Below, in pieces: positions 25,524-34,477 of a stretch of 64,000 bases of DNA (positions are counted from its first letter, which is position 1; the number at the start of each line of letters is the position of its first letter). The translations under genes were made by a program, and so were the position numbers. Source of the DNA: Stenotrophomonas bentonitica (lineage in GTDB: Bacteria > Pseudomonadota > Gammaproteobacteria > Xanthomonadales > Xanthomonadaceae); the NCBI RefSeq assembly GCF_013185915.1, contig NZ_JAAZUH010000001.1, positions 248,001 to 312,000 of the forward strand. The letters are read 5' to 3'. The notes beneath the pieces were generated by a model. The model was not told where the DNA came from. It saw nothing but the letters and a program-made list of their open reading frames with translations, and ran no database searches.

Positions 25524-26181
25524 CCTCGACATCCGTCGCCGTTTCAGCGCCCCGGGCCAGCAGTTCGATCTGGACGTGCAGTTGCAGTGCACGCAACGCC
25601 AGGTGGTGCTGTTCGGACCGTCGGGCGCGGGCAAGAGCCTGACCCTGAAGGCCATCGCGGGGCTGTTGCGGCCGGAGGCCGGCCATGTGCGGCTGGATGG
25701 GGCAACCCTGTTCGATGCCGGGCAGGGCGTGCACCTGCCGCCACAGCAACGGCGGCTCGGCTACCTCTTCCAGGACTACGCGCTGTTTCCGCACCTGACC
25801 GTGCGCCAGAACATTGCGTTCGGGCTGCGCCGCGGCTGGCTCAATCCTTCGCGTCGTGAACAGGATCCCGAGGTAGAACGCTGGATGGCGGCGCTTCGCA
25901 TCGAGCACCTGGCACAGATGCACCCGGCGCAGCTCTCCGGTGGGCAGCGCCAGCGCACCGCGTTGGCCCGTGCACTGGTGACGCGTCCGCAGGCCCTGCT
26001 GCTGGACGAGCCGTTCGCCGCGCTCGACCATGACCTGCGCGCGCACCTCCGGGAGGAACTGCAGGAGGTGCTGGATGCCACCGACGTGCCGCTGCTGCTG
26101 ATCAGCCACGACCCGGCGGATGTGGCGATGTTCGGCCAGCAGGTGGTGGAACTGGCGGACGGGAAGGTCAAACGCCCCTGA
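25513..26181 (+). CDS. modC: molybdate ABC transporter ATP-binding protein
   Basis: A 222-residue ATPase with Walker A GPSGAGKSLTLKAI, Q-loop LFQDYALFPHLTV, signature LSGGQRQRTALARAL, Walker B LLLDEPFAALD and switch histidine ISHDP. Many ModC proteins carry a C-terminal molybdate-binding MOP domain; this one stops after the ATPase core. A 6-bp GC hairpin (26173-26178 with 26185-26190) lies between this gene and the convergent one but has no T-run. Confidence 0.94.
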   Translation: MWLDLDIRRRFSAPGQQFDLDVQLQCTQRQVVLFGPSGAGKSLTLKAIAGLLRPEAGHVRLDGATLFDAGQGVHLPPQQRRLGYLFQDYALFPHLTVRQNIAFGLRRGWLNPSRREQDPEVERWMAALRIEHLAQMHPAQLSGGQRQRTALARALVTRPQALLLDEPFAALDHDLRAHLREELQEVLDATDVPLLLISHDPADVAMFGQQVVELADGKVKRP

Positions 26182-26199
26182 GGCGGGGCGCTGTGGATC

Positions 26200-27738
26200 T
26201 CAGTACAGTTCGCAGTGCAGGCGCTGTTGGGCCTGCAGCGCGGACCAGGTGCTCGCATCGACCGCACCCTCGGGGTACAGCGCATTGACGGCCTGCTGGA
26301 TGGCGCCTTCCAGGTGTTGTTTGTTGCCGCACAGGTACAGGTGCGCGCCGCGCGCCAGCAGCTGGCGGATCGGGTCGGCGTGTTCGGCCAGCGCGTGTTG
26401 TACGTAGAACTTGCTGGCGCCGTCGCGTGAGAATGCAGTGCGCAGCGTGGTCAATCGACCTTCGTCGTGCCACTGCTCCAGCTCCTCCTGGTACAGGAAG
26501 TCGTGCGCGCGGTGCTTCTCGCCAAACAGCAGGTGCACCTCGCGGCGGCTGCCGCTGGCCTGCAGCTCATGCACCAGCCCCATCAGCGGCGCGATACCGG
26601 TGCCGGTGCCAATCAGCAGCAACGGTGCGTCCGGTTCAGTCGGCAGGTGGAAGCCTGGGTTGGAGCGGCAATAGATGCGAACGCCCAGGTTGGACGCCAG
26701 CAGCCAGCCGGTGGCGGTTCCGCGACGCTCCCGACCGCGATGCACGTAGGCGACCTCGCGGATGCACAGGCTGACCGTGTCACCGAACGCGGAGGCGATG
26801 GAATAGGCGCGGGGCAGGCACGGCGACAGCAGTTCGGCCAGCCGCGCCAGCGGAACGCTTTCCGGCGTGGCATGGTCCTGCAGCACATCGAGCAGGTCGC
26901 TGCCATGAAGGTAGCTTTCCAGTGCTTGGCGCTGGCTGACCTTGAGCAGGCCCTTCAACCCGTCGCTGCCACCCAGCCGGGCCAGTTCACGCAGCACGGT
27001 TTTGTTGAGCAGACGCAGTTCCTTGTGGCGCAGCAGCTCGGCCGCCTGCGGGTCGCCGTACCACGCCGCCAGCGCATCCAGCAGCGCAGGGTCGTTCGGC
27101 GCCAGCACATGCAGGGTGTCGCCGGCACGGTAGACGATGCCGCTGCCGCGCAGGTCCAGGGTGACATGCCATGCCGCAGGGCAGCTGCCGCTCAGTCGGC
27201 GCCGTTCGATGACCGGCGCGTTGAACGCATTGTCCTCGCCATACGCGGTGACCTGCAGGTGCAGGTCGCGGCCGGCCTCGGGCTCGCCGTTGAGCACGCT
27301 GCCCAGCACCGGGGCCCAGCGTTCGAAGAAGGTTTCGTAACAGGCGTCGGCGTCGACCCGGTTCATGATCGGGTGCGCCTGGCGTTCGCCGAGCAGCGAG
27401 TCCAGCGCCTTGGTGAACCCGCAGAAGCGCGGGTAGCCGGTGTCGCCGAGCCCGAACACCGCATAGCGCAGGCCGGGCAGGGCAGGGGCGAGCCGCAGCG
27501 CTTCGGCGAAGTGCTCACCATTGGCCGGCGGTTCGCCGTCGCCGAACGAGCTGGACAGGGCCAGCAGCACATCGCCGGCGCCCAGGCGGGCCACGTCGAT
27601 CTCGTTGAAGGGCAGCACCTGCGGCGCGTGCGCCTGCAGGGCCGGGAACGCGCCCAGGCGGTGGGCCAGGGCGCGGGCGTTGCCGGATTCGGAGCCGTAG
27701 CCCACCAGCACGCGTTGGATGGGGGCCGGGGCGTTCAC
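26200..27738 (-). CDS. CysJ-like NADPH diflavin reductase
   Basis: 512 residues: an N-terminal flavodoxin domain (GYGSESGNA at 13-21, SSSFGDGEPPANG near 62-74), an FAD/connecting domain with RAYS at 310-313 and an NADPH domain (IGTGTGIAPLMG at 376-387, YLCGNKQHLEGAI near 468-480). This is the layout of the sulfite reductase flavoprotein CysJ, but no CysI partner gene is present. The start is GTG 27738, overlapping the stop of the PAS gene (GTGA), so the two proteins are probably made together. It could reduce the FAD of the PAS partner or feed another acceptor. The alternative is an ordinary assimilatory sulfite reductase subunit. Confidence 0.85.
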   Translation of the reverse strand: MNAPAPIQRVLVGYGSESGNARALAHRLGAFPALQAHAPQVLPFNEIDVARLGAGDVLLALSSSFGDGEPPANGEHFAEALRLAPALPGLRYAVFGLGDTGYPRFCGFTKALDSLLGERQAHPIMNRVDADACYETFFERWAPVLGSVLNGEPEAGRDLHLQVTAYGEDNAFNAPVIERRRLSGSCPAAWHVTLDLRGSGIVYRAGDTLHVLAPNDPALLDALAAWYGDPQAAELLRHKELRLLNKTVLRELARLGGSDGLKGLLKVSQRQALESYLHGSDLLDVLQDHATPESVPLARLAELLSPCLPRAYSIASAFGDTVSLCIREVAYVHRGRERRGTATGWLLASNLGVRIYCRSNPGFHLPTEPDAPLLLIGTGTGIAPLMGLVHELQASGSRREVHLLFGEKHRAHDFLYQEELEQWHDEGRLTTLRTAFSRDGASKFYVQHALAEHADPIRQLLARGAHLYLCGNKQHLEGAIQQAVNALYPEGAVDASTWSALQAQQRLHCELY

Positions 27739-28163
27739 GCGGCCTCGTAGAACTCGTCGAACTTCTCCTTGCTGAACTCCACCGCTTCGAAGTTGCCCAT
27801 CAGGTCGTTCACCACGCGGCGGATGCTGATGTAGGAAGTGATCTGCCCGGCCTCGTCGAACAGCGGCTGCACGGTGGTGTCGACCACATACAAAACACCG
27901 CCCTTGCCCAGGTTCGGCACGATCCCGGTCCAGGTCTTGCCGGCCTTGATGGTGTCCCACATGTCCTTGTAGACCGCCTTGGGCACGTCCGGGTGGCGGA
28001 CCATGCTGTGCGGCTGGCCGATCAGCTCTTCGCGCTTGAAGCCGGTGAGGGTGCAGAACAGGTCGTTGGCATAGGTGATGTTGCCCTTCAGGTCGGTGGT
28101 GGAGATCACCATCACGTTCTCGAGGGCGTTCAACAGCTGGGCAGCGTCGGGGCGGTAGGACAT
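27735..28163 (-). CDS. Aer-like PAS domain protein (single domain)
   Basis: A 142-residue protein that is almost only one PAS domain. STTDLKGNITYANDLF and HSMVRHPDVPK (residues 52-62) closely resemble the FAD-binding PAS domain of the aerotaxis receptor Aer. It lacks the HAMP and methyl-accepting parts, so it is a free redox sensor or a carrier of FAD. It ends with an acidic/basic tail (FSKEKFDEFYEAA). It is translated ahead of, and coupled to, the diflavin reductase at 26200. An FNR-like box lies about 62 bases upstream. Confidence 0.85.
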   Translation of the reverse strand: MSYRPDAAQLLNALENVMVISTTDLKGNITYANDLFCTLTGFKREELIGQPHSMVRHPDVPKAVYKDMWDTIKAGKTWTGIVPNLGKGGVLYVVDTTVQPLFDEAGQITSYISIRRVVNDLMGNFEAVEFSKEKFDEFYEAA

Positions 28164-28224
28164 GGTCGTTTCCAGTGGTGGTTCGGGTTCGTGAACAGCT
28201 TCTGCCTGCCTCCCGTGCCGCGCC

Positions 28225-28238
28225 CTGACATTCGTCAA
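28225..28238 (-). promoter_or_regulatory. FNR-like box in the divergent PAS/arcD region
   Basis: On the minus strand the sequence is TTGACGAATGTCAG, fitting TTGAY-N4-RTCAR. It lies 62 bases before the PAS gene start, a distance suited to activation near -41.5, and 144 bases before arcD. It may serve both directions. Confidence 0.55.
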
Positions 28239-28382
28239 GTGGTGCCGTGCAGACAGTGCGACCGGGTGTCGCAGGTGGTGCGTGCGAAAACATGTCGGCA
28301 TTCGGATAACAACACGCGTCTCACGCCTCATTTACGAAATCCTCTCCATCCTGAACCCTCCATTCCGAAGCGGGTGCCGGCC

Positions 28383-29807
28383 ATGTCCTCGAATGTCGTG
28401 AAGATGACCCGGATGCAGCTGACCGCCATGGTGGTGGGCGGCATGATCGGGGCGGGGATCTTCTCGCTGCCGCGCACGTTCGCCGGCGCCACCGGGCCGT
28501 TGGGCGCGGTGGTGGCGTGGACCATCGCTGGCCTGGGCATGTACACCCTGGCGCGGGTGTTCCAGCTGCTGGCCGAGCGCAAACCGGACCTGGACGCGGG
28601 TGTGTTCGCGTATGCGAAGGAGGGCTTCGGCGACTATCCGGGCTTCCTGTCCGCATTCGGGTACTGGATCGGCAGCTGCATCGGCAATGTGTCGTACTGG
28701 GTGCTGATCAAGTCGACGCTGGGCGCGTTCTTCCCGGTCTTCGGCGACGGCAACACGGTGGTGGCGATCCTGGTCGCCTCGGCCGGGATCTGGCTGTTCC
28801 ACTTCATGATCCTGCGCGGCGTGCAGCAGGCCGCGGCGATCAACAAGATCGTCACCATCGCCAAGGTCATTCCGATCGTCGTGTTCCTGGTGATCATTGC
28901 CTTCGCGATGAAGATGGACGTGTTCCGCTTCAACTTCTACGGCGGCGACCTCTCCGGCAGCATCTTCGAGCAGGTCCGCGCGACCATGCTGGTCACGGTG
29001 TTCGTGTTCCTGGGCATCGAAGGCGCCAGTGTGTACTCGCGTTACGCCAAGGATCGAAAGGACGTGGGTGCGGCCACGATCACCGGCTTCCTGGTGGTGA
29101 CCACGCTGATGGTGCTGGTGACCCTGTTGCCGTTCGCGGTGATGGAGCGCGCCGACATCGCCGGCATGCGCCAGCCGTCGATGGCGGCGGTGCTGGAGGC
29201 GGTGGTGGGGCGCTGGGGTGCGATCTTCGTCAGCGTCGGCCTGCTCGTGTCGGTGCTGGGTGCGTACCTGACCTGGTCGCTGATCTGTGCCGAGGTGCTG
29301 TCGGCCGCGGCGCGGACCAAGGACATGCCGGCGATCTTTGCGCGTGAGAATGCCAATGGCGTGCCGTCGGCTGCGCTGTGGGCGACGAACATCATCATCC
29401 AGCTGATCGTGATCAGCACCTACTGGTCGCGCGACGCGTTCTCGCTGATGCTAAACCTGACCAGCGCGATGTCGTTGATCCCGTTCCTGCTGGTCGCGGC
29501 CTACGGGCTGCAGCTGACCAAACGCGGGGAGACCTACAACGAGCGGCCCAACGAGCGCGGCCGCGACATGGTGCTGGCCATCCTGGCCACGGTCTACACG
29601 GTGTTCCTGCTGTATGCGGGCGGGATCAAGTTCATCGTGCTCTCGGCGGTGCTGTACGCGCCGGGCAGCCTGCTGTACTTCTGGGCGCGGCGCGAGCAGG
29701 GCGGGAAGATCTTCACCAAGGCGTCGGACTTCATCATCCTGGGCGTGGCCGTGGTTGCCGCCGTGGTTGGCGTCTACTGGATCGCGACCGGCTACATCCA
29801 GATCTGA
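28383..29807 (+). CDS. arcD: arginine/ornithine antiporter
   Basis: A 474-residue APC-superfamily exchanger with about 12 helices. The N-terminal motif MVVGGMIGAGIFSLPRTFAG and the FVFLGIEGASVYSRYAK segment match ArcD-type basic amino-acid antiporters. It would swap external arginine for ornithine in the deiminase pathway. The start is ATG 28383. It is followed after six bases by a paralogue and, seven kilobases on, by arginine deiminase. Confidence 0.88.
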   Translation: MSSNVVKMTRMQLTAMVVGGMIGAGIFSLPRTFAGATGPLGAVVAWTIAGLGMYTLARVFQLLAERKPDLDAGVFAYAKEGFGDYPGFLSAFGYWIGSCIGNVSYWVLIKSTLGAFFPVFGDGNTVVAILVASAGIWLFHFMILRGVQQAAAINKIVTIAKVIPIVVFLVIIAFAMKMDVFRFNFYGGDLSGSIFEQVRATMLVTVFVFLGIEGASVYSRYAKDRKDVGAATITGFLVVTTLMVLVTLLPFAVMERADIAGMRQPSMAAVLEAVVGRWGAIFVSVGLLVSVLGAYLTWSLICAEVLSAAARTKDMPAIFARENANGVPSAALWATNIIIQLIVISTYWSRDAFSLMLNLTSAMSLIPFLLVAAYGLQLTKRGETYNERPNERGRDMVLAILATVYTVFLLYAGGIKFIVLSAVLYAPGSLLYFWARREQGGKIFTKASDFIILGVAVVAAVVGVYWIATGYIQI

Positions 29808-29813
29808 CCGGCC

Positions 29814-31226
29814 ATGGCGCCCGCTGCAGGCGACCGCAAACTCTCGCTGCTGGAGCTGACCGCGCTGGTGGTCGGCTCGATGATCGGCTCGGGCATCTTC
29901 GCGCTGCCGGGCGCGTTCGGCAGCACCACCGGCGTGTACGGCGCGCTGCTGGCCTGGCTGATCGCCGGTACCGGCATGCTGATGCTGGCGTTCGTGTTCC
30001 AGTCGCTGTCGCGGCTGAAGCCCGAACTGGACGCCGGCATCTACGCCTATGCCAAGGCCGGCTTCGGCGACTACGCCGGCCTGCTATCGGCGGTCGGCTA
30101 CTGGCTGGGCTGCTGCCTGGCCGACGTGGCCTGCCTGATCCTGATCAAGGCCACGCTGGGCCAGTACTTCCCGGCGTTCGGCGATGGCACCACGGTGGTC
30201 GCGATCCTGTCGGCGTCGGTGCTGCTGTGGGGCTTCCACTTCCTCATCCTGCGCGGGATCAAGGAAGCGGCGCTGATCAACACCATCGCCACGGTGGCCA
30301 AGCTGGTACCGCTGGCGGTGTTCGTGGTGTTCCTGTTCGTCGGCTTCCGCGCCGACGTGTTCGCGCTGAACCTGTGGGGCTTCGAGCCGCCGGCCGCGTC
30401 CACCCTGTGGCAGCAGACCCGGGGCACGCTGCTGCTGACGGTGTTCGTGTTCGTGGGCATCGAGGGCGCCAGCGTGTACTCGCGCTATGCGCGTCGCCGC
30501 GAGGACGTGGGCATCGCCACCGTAGCCGGCTTCCTCGGCGTGCTGTGCCTGCTGGTGATGGTCACCATCCTGTCCTATGGCGTGCTGCTGCGCCCGGACC
30601 TGGCCGCACTGGCCACGCCGTCGATGGCAGGGGTGATGGAGGCGATCGCCGGGCGCTGGGGCGCGCTGTTCATCAGTATCGGCCTGCTGGTGTCGGTGCT
30701 GGGCAACTACCTGTCGTGGTCGCTGCTGGCCGCCGAGGTACTACATTCGGCCGCGTTGAATGACGCGATGCCGCGGGCGCTGGCGCGCGAGAACAAGGCC
30801 GGGGTGCCGGATGCGGCGTTGTGGCTGACCAATGGCGTGATCCAGGCGTTCCTGCTGGTCAGCTGGTTCGCCGACTATGCCTTCACCCTGGCGCTGAAGA
30901 TGACCAGCGCGATGACGCTGGTGCCGTACCTGCTGGTGGCGGCCTACCAGTTCAAGCTGTCGCTGGCCGGCGAGGGCGGGCATGCACGGATGCGCTGGAT
31001 CGCCGCCATCGCCACGGCGTATGCGGCGGCCATGCTGCTGTCCGGGGGCAGCCGTTACCTGTTGCTGTCCAGCCTGCTGTACGTACCGGGCTCGATCCTG
31101 TTCTGGGTGTGGCAGCGGCAGCGCGGCATTGCGTTCCGGCCACTGGAGCTGCTGGTGCTCGTAGCGCTGTGTACGATGGCCGTGATGGCATTGGTCGGGA
31201 TGGGCAGCGGATGGCTGAGACTGTGA
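29814..31226 (+). CDS. second basic amino-acid antiporter, ArcD paralogue
   Basis: A 470-residue APC-superfamily protein that can be aligned with the upstream ArcD along its whole length: VVGSMIGSGIFALPGAFG, AGIYAYAKAGFGDYAGLLS and FVGIEGASVYSRYARRREDVG. It is a diverged tandem duplicate. It may prefer another pair such as agmatine/putrescine, lysine or histidine, or work at another pH; the sequence does not decide. Its stop overlaps the next start (TGATG). Confidence 0.86.
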   Translation: MAPAAGDRKLSLLELTALVVGSMIGSGIFALPGAFGSTTGVYGALLAWLIAGTGMLMLAFVFQSLSRLKPELDAGIYAYAKAGFGDYAGLLSAVGYWLGCCLADVACLILIKATLGQYFPAFGDGTTVVAILSASVLLWGFHFLILRGIKEAALINTIATVAKLVPLAVFVVFLFVGFRADVFALNLWGFEPPAASTLWQQTRGTLLLTVFVFVGIEGASVYSRYARRREDVGIATVAGFLGVLCLLVMVTILSYGVLLRPDLAALATPSMAGVMEAIAGRWGALFISIGLLVSVLGNYLSWSLLAAEVLHSAALNDAMPRALARENKAGVPDAALWLTNGVIQAFLLVSWFADYAFTLALKMTSAMTLVPYLLVAAYQFKLSLAGEGGHARMRWIAAIATAYAAAMLLSGGSRYLLLSSLLYVPGSILFWVWQRQRGIAFRPLELLVLVALCTMAVMALVGMGSGWLRL

Positions 31227-32923
31227 TGCGTCGCGTATTCGACCGACTGACCGCACCGTATCGGGGGCCGCTGTGCCGCACCGGGCAGGTGCTAGGGGCA
31301 CTGTTCTTCATCGCGTCGCTGACCCCCAGCCTGGTACCGCGCGGGTACGTGGCGCAGGGCCTGCTGAGCGGCGTGTGCTTCGCCCTGGGCTATCTGCTGG
31401 GCGTGGCGCTGGCAGGGTTGTGGCACCGGTTGATGCTGCCTGAGCTTGGCAAAGGCCGGCTGCAGCAGCTGCTGCGCTGGCTGCCGTGGGTGAGCCTGCT
31501 GGCCTGCGTGCTGACCGCCTGGTGGGTACGTCCCTGGCAGGATTCGGTGCGCGCGGTGATGGGCCTGCCGCCGATGGATGAGGGCTTCTCGCTGCGCCTG
31601 CTGGCGATCGCGCTGCTGGTATTCGGTGTGCTGCTGCTGGTGGGCCGCGCCTTCGCATGGGTGGCGCGACGGGTAGGCGCGCTGTCGCGGCGGGTGATGC
31701 CGGCACCGGTGGCGCGGCTGCTGGGCATCGTGGTGGCCGCCGTGCTGTTCTTCAACATCGCCAACGGCGTGCTGCTGCGCGGTGCGCTGCATGCCGCAGA
31801 TGCGTCGTTCCGCAGGGCCGATGCCCTGATTCCTCCCGAAGCGACGGCGCCGACGCGCCCAGGCAGCACCGGCGGGCCCGGTTCGCTGGTGGCGTGGGAA
31901 CAGATGGGCCGTACCGGCCGCGACTTCGTGCGCAACGGGCCCGAAGCGGCCCAGATCGCGGCTTTTACTGGCAAGCCGGCACTGCAGCCGATCCGTGTCT
32001 ATGCGGGCCTGCCCTCTGCCAGCACCGCGCGTGCGCGTGCGCGGCTCGCCTTGCGCGAACTGCAGCGCCAGGGCGGCTTCGAGCGCGCCAACCTGGTGGT
32101 GATCACCCCCACCGGCACCGGTTGGGTCGACCCGGCAGCGGCCGACAGCCTGGAGTACCTGCTGCACGGCGACGTGGCCAGCGTCGCGGTGCAGTACTCG
32201 TATCTGTCCAGCCCGCTCTCGCTGCTGGTCGAACCGGAGTATGGCGAGGAGACCTCGCGCCTGCTGTTCGCCGAGGTCTACGCCTACTGGCGCACGTTGC
32301 CCGTGGAATCGCGGCCGCGTCTGTTCGTGCATGGGCTGAGCCTGGGCGCGATGAATTCGGAGCGCTCGGTCAACCTGTTCGACATGATTGATACGCCGAT
32401 CGACGGCGCGTTGTGGAGCGGGCCGCCATTCGCCACGCGGATCTGGCGGCAGACCACCAACCAGCGCAACCCGGGTTCGCCCGAGTGGTTGCCCGTGTTC
32501 CGTGACAGCCGTTCGGTGCGCTTCATGAACCAGCAGGGCACGCCGGTGCCTGCCGACGCACCGTGGGGCCGGATGCGCGTGGTGTACCTGCAGTACGCCA
32601 GCGACCCGATCACCTTCTTCACGCCGTACGATGCGTGGCGGCAACCGGACTGGATGGCCGAGCCGCGTGCGCCGGACGTCTCCAGGGAGGTGCGCTGGTA
32701 CCCGCTGGTGAGCATGCTGCAGCTGGCACTGGACATGCTGCTGGCCGACCGCACTCCGATGGGGTATGGCCACGTGTTCGCGCCGGCGCACTACGTGGCC
32801 GGCTGGCAGGCGGTGCTGGGCAAGGGCGACTGGAGCGACGGCGACACGCGCCGCCTGCAGGACCTGCTGGACCCGCTGCGCCGCCAGGAGATCGAGCGGC
32901 GGCGCAACCCCAGCGGCGGCTGA
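31226..32923 (+). CDS. membrane-bound alpha/beta-hydrolase family protein
   Basis: 565 residues. The N-terminal third has four to five membrane helices (LGALFFIASLTPSLVPRGY, LLSGVCFALGYLLGVALAG and two more). A soluble domain follows with a serine-hydrolase-like elbow GLSLGAMNSE and PRLFVHG before it. This matches the DUF2319-type alpha/beta-hydrolase family with an N-terminal membrane domain. The substrate is unknown. ATG 31226 overlaps the previous stop by one base; ATG 31211, five codons earlier, is also possible. Confidence 0.78.
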   Translation: MRRVFDRLTAPYRGPLCRTGQVLGALFFIASLTPSLVPRGYVAQGLLSGVCFALGYLLGVALAGLWHRLMLPELGKGRLQQLLRWLPWVSLLACVLTAWWVRPWQDSVRAVMGLPPMDEGFSLRLLAIALLVFGVLLLVGRAFAWVARRVGALSRRVMPAPVARLLGIVVAAVLFFNIANGVLLRGALHAADASFRRADALIPPEATAPTRPGSTGGPGSLVAWEQMGRTGRDFVRNGPEAAQIAAFTGKPALQPIRVYAGLPSASTARARARLALRELQRQGGFERANLVVITPTGTGWVDPAAADSLEYLLHGDVASVAVQYSYLSSPLSLLVEPEYGEETSRLLFAEVYAYWRTLPVESRPRLFVHGLSLGAMNSERSVNLFDMIDTPIDGALWSGPPFATRIWRQTTNQRNPGSPEWLPVFRDSRSVRFMNQQGTPVPADAPWGRMRVVYLQYASDPITFFTPYDAWRQPDWMAEPRAPDVSREVRWYPLVSMLQLALDMLLADRTPMGYGHVFAPAHYVAGWQAVLGKGDWSDGDTRRLQDLLDPLRRQEIERRRNPSGG

Positions 32924-32924
32924 G

Positions 32925-33488
32925 TCAGGACGGCGGCGGCACGTTCGGCGGCGGATCCTGCGGTGGCCGCATGCGGTGGCGGGCCAAGCGCTCGGTGACC
33001 GCCAGCACCAGGGCTGAGAGCAGCAGCATGCCGTGGATGGCCGACATCCAGCGCAGCGTTTCCGGGTCGATCCGGCTGCCTTCTTCCAGTTTCATGAAGA
33101 TGCGCAGCAGGGCGATGGCCGAGATGGCGATGATCGACCCCATCAGCTTGTTCTTCATCGCCGCGAAGTCGACCATGCCCATCCACTGCGGCCGCCGTTC
33201 GCCGCCCGAGTCGATCCGGGTCACGAAGTTCTCGTAGCCGGCCAGGGTGACGATCAGCAGCAGGTTGGCGACCAGCGACAGGTCGATCAGCGACAGCGCC
33301 ATCAGCACCGCGTCGGCGGCGCCGAGGTCGGTGATGCGCAGTGCGTAGTTGGCCAACTGGCGCAGGAACACGAACAGCAGCAACAGCAGCGCGATCACCA
33401 GCCCGAAGTAGAACGGTGCCATCAGCCATCGCGCATCGAACAGACTGCGCGATACATTGCGGCGGATCAGGCTGCGCAGCTTTTCCAT
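32925..33488 (-). CDS. YqhA/UPF0114 family membrane protein
   Basis: A 187-residue inner-membrane protein with three or four helices and a proline-rich tail (PPQDPPPNVPPPS). The sequence RWLMAPFYFGLVIALLLLL, VANLLLIVTLAGYENFVTR and LMGSIIAISAIALLRIFM matches the UPF0114 family of unknown function. ATG 33488 overlaps the stop of the lipoprotein gene upstream by one base. It converges with the hydrolase gene, leaving a one-base gap. Confidence 0.88.
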   Translation of the reverse strand: MEKLRSLIRRNVSRSLFDARWLMAPFYFGLVIALLLLLFVFLRQLANYALRITDLGAADAVLMALSLIDLSLVANLLLIVTLAGYENFVTRIDSGGERRPQWMGMVDFAAMKNKLMGSIIAISAIALLRIFMKLEEGSRIDPETLRWMSAIHGMLLLSALVLAVTERLARHRMRPPQDPPPNVPPPS

Positions 33489-33988
33489 CAATCGACCGGC
33501 CGGTCGGTGATGTCAGGACCGGTGTCTTCCACCAGGTCGGCCGGACGCTCGCCGTAAATGGTGTTGCGCATTTCACGTCGTGCGTCGCGGATCGCGGTGC
33601 CATCCAGCGGGCGGATCCGGATGATGCGGCAGGACTGCGGCATGGCCACGCTGGAGGTGCGCGGAATCACGCTGTCCCAACGTGCGTTGACCGTGCCGAA
33701 GGAGTTGGTGATCTCCACCGTATGCGCGATCGACAGTCCCGTACAACGGCCACGCAGCTCCAGCAGGTGGCCCACGCTCTGGCTGGTCCACACCGCCAGT
33801 GCGCGGTCACCGAGCGGTGTCCACTGGGTCTGGCGCACGAAGCGTGCAAGGCGGAACGAAGCTACCGGCGGCCCGGCATGCTGCACGTACAGGTTGAAGC
33901 GGTCCTGGGTACTCAGGGTGGGGGAGGTGGCGCACCCACCGAGGGCGGTCACGGTCACGGCAAGCAGTGCGATCAGCAGGCGGCGCAT
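33488..33988 (-). CDS. small exported lipoprotein of unknown function
   Basis: 166 residues with a lipoprotein signal (LLIALLAVTVTALGGCATS; lipid cysteine about residue 19). The mature part has two further cysteines that could form a disulfide, and no recognised catalytic motif. I recall similar xanthomonad proteins grouped as DUF6491, without certainty. ATG 33988 follows GAGGGAA. It probably forms an operon with the UPF0114 gene and the glycine-zipper lipoprotein upstream. Confidence 0.78.
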   Translation of the reverse strand: MRRLLIALLAVTVTALGGCATSPTLSTQDRFNLYVQHAGPPVASFRLARFVRQTQWTPLGDRALAVWTSQSVGHLLELRGRCTGLSIAHTVEITNSFGTVNARWDSVIPRTSSVAMPQSCRIIRIRPLDGTAIRDARREMRNTIYGERPADLVEDTGPDITDRPVD

Positions 33989-34015
33989 GGCGATTCCCTC
34001 GGGTGGGTGCACGGG

Positions 34016-34477
34016 TCAGCGGGTGACGCGGGTGGTGGTGCCGTCGCTGGAGACGCGCACGCGGTCACCGACGCGGTAGTCGCTGGCGTTACCGTCCTGG
34101 ACCACGGCCACGGTGCGTCCGTTCTCGAGCTGTACGGTGATCTCAACGCCGTTGCGTGCATTGCGCGAAAGCGCATTGCCTGCGGCACCACCGGCTGCGG
34201 CACCGGCGATCGCGCCGACGGCATTGGCACGGCTTCCGCCGCCGATCGAACTGCCGGCTACGCCGCCAATCGCCGCACCGACCAGGGTGGGCACGCCGCG
34301 CGAGTCGTTCTGGATCTGCACGCCACGGATCGACTGGATGGTGCCCATCTGTACATCCTGGGCACGGCCTACTTCAGAGCGGTTGAACGTGCTGGGCGTG
34401 GTGTGGGTAGCGCAGCCTGCCATGAACAGGGCAGACGCCAGCATCGCCGTGGCAACGCCTGCATGAGGAAGTTTCAT
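34016..34477 (-). CDS. glycine-zipper outer-membrane lipoprotein (SlyB-like)
   Basis: 153 residues. The lipoprotein signal ends ALFMAGCATH. The middle holds a glycine-zipper hairpin (GAAIGGVAGSSIGGGS and GAIAGAAAGGAAGNAL), typical of SlyB/Rickettsia 17-kDa-antigen-like proteins. The C-terminus (VQLENGRTVAVVQD, YRVGDRVRV) is a small beta domain. It is likely an envelope-stability or stress lipoprotein. ATG 34477 is chosen to place the signal peptide at the N-terminus. Confidence 0.85.
   Translation of the reverse strand: MKLPHAGVATAMLASALFMAGCATHTTPSTFNRSEVGRAQDVQMGTIQSIRGVQIQNDSRGVPTLVGAAIGGVAGSSIGGGSRANAVGAIAGAAAGGAAGNALSRNARNGVEITVQLENGRTVAVVQDGNASDYRVGDRVRVSSDGTTTRVTR

Noticed and set aside
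26173..26190. GC hairpin between modC and the convergent reductase gene as a terminator
   Set aside because: Six-base stem with no T-run on either strand; too weak to call.
26200..27738. Calling the diflavin reductase cysJ
   Set aside because: No cysI or other sulfur genes are near, and it is coupled to a PAS protein instead.
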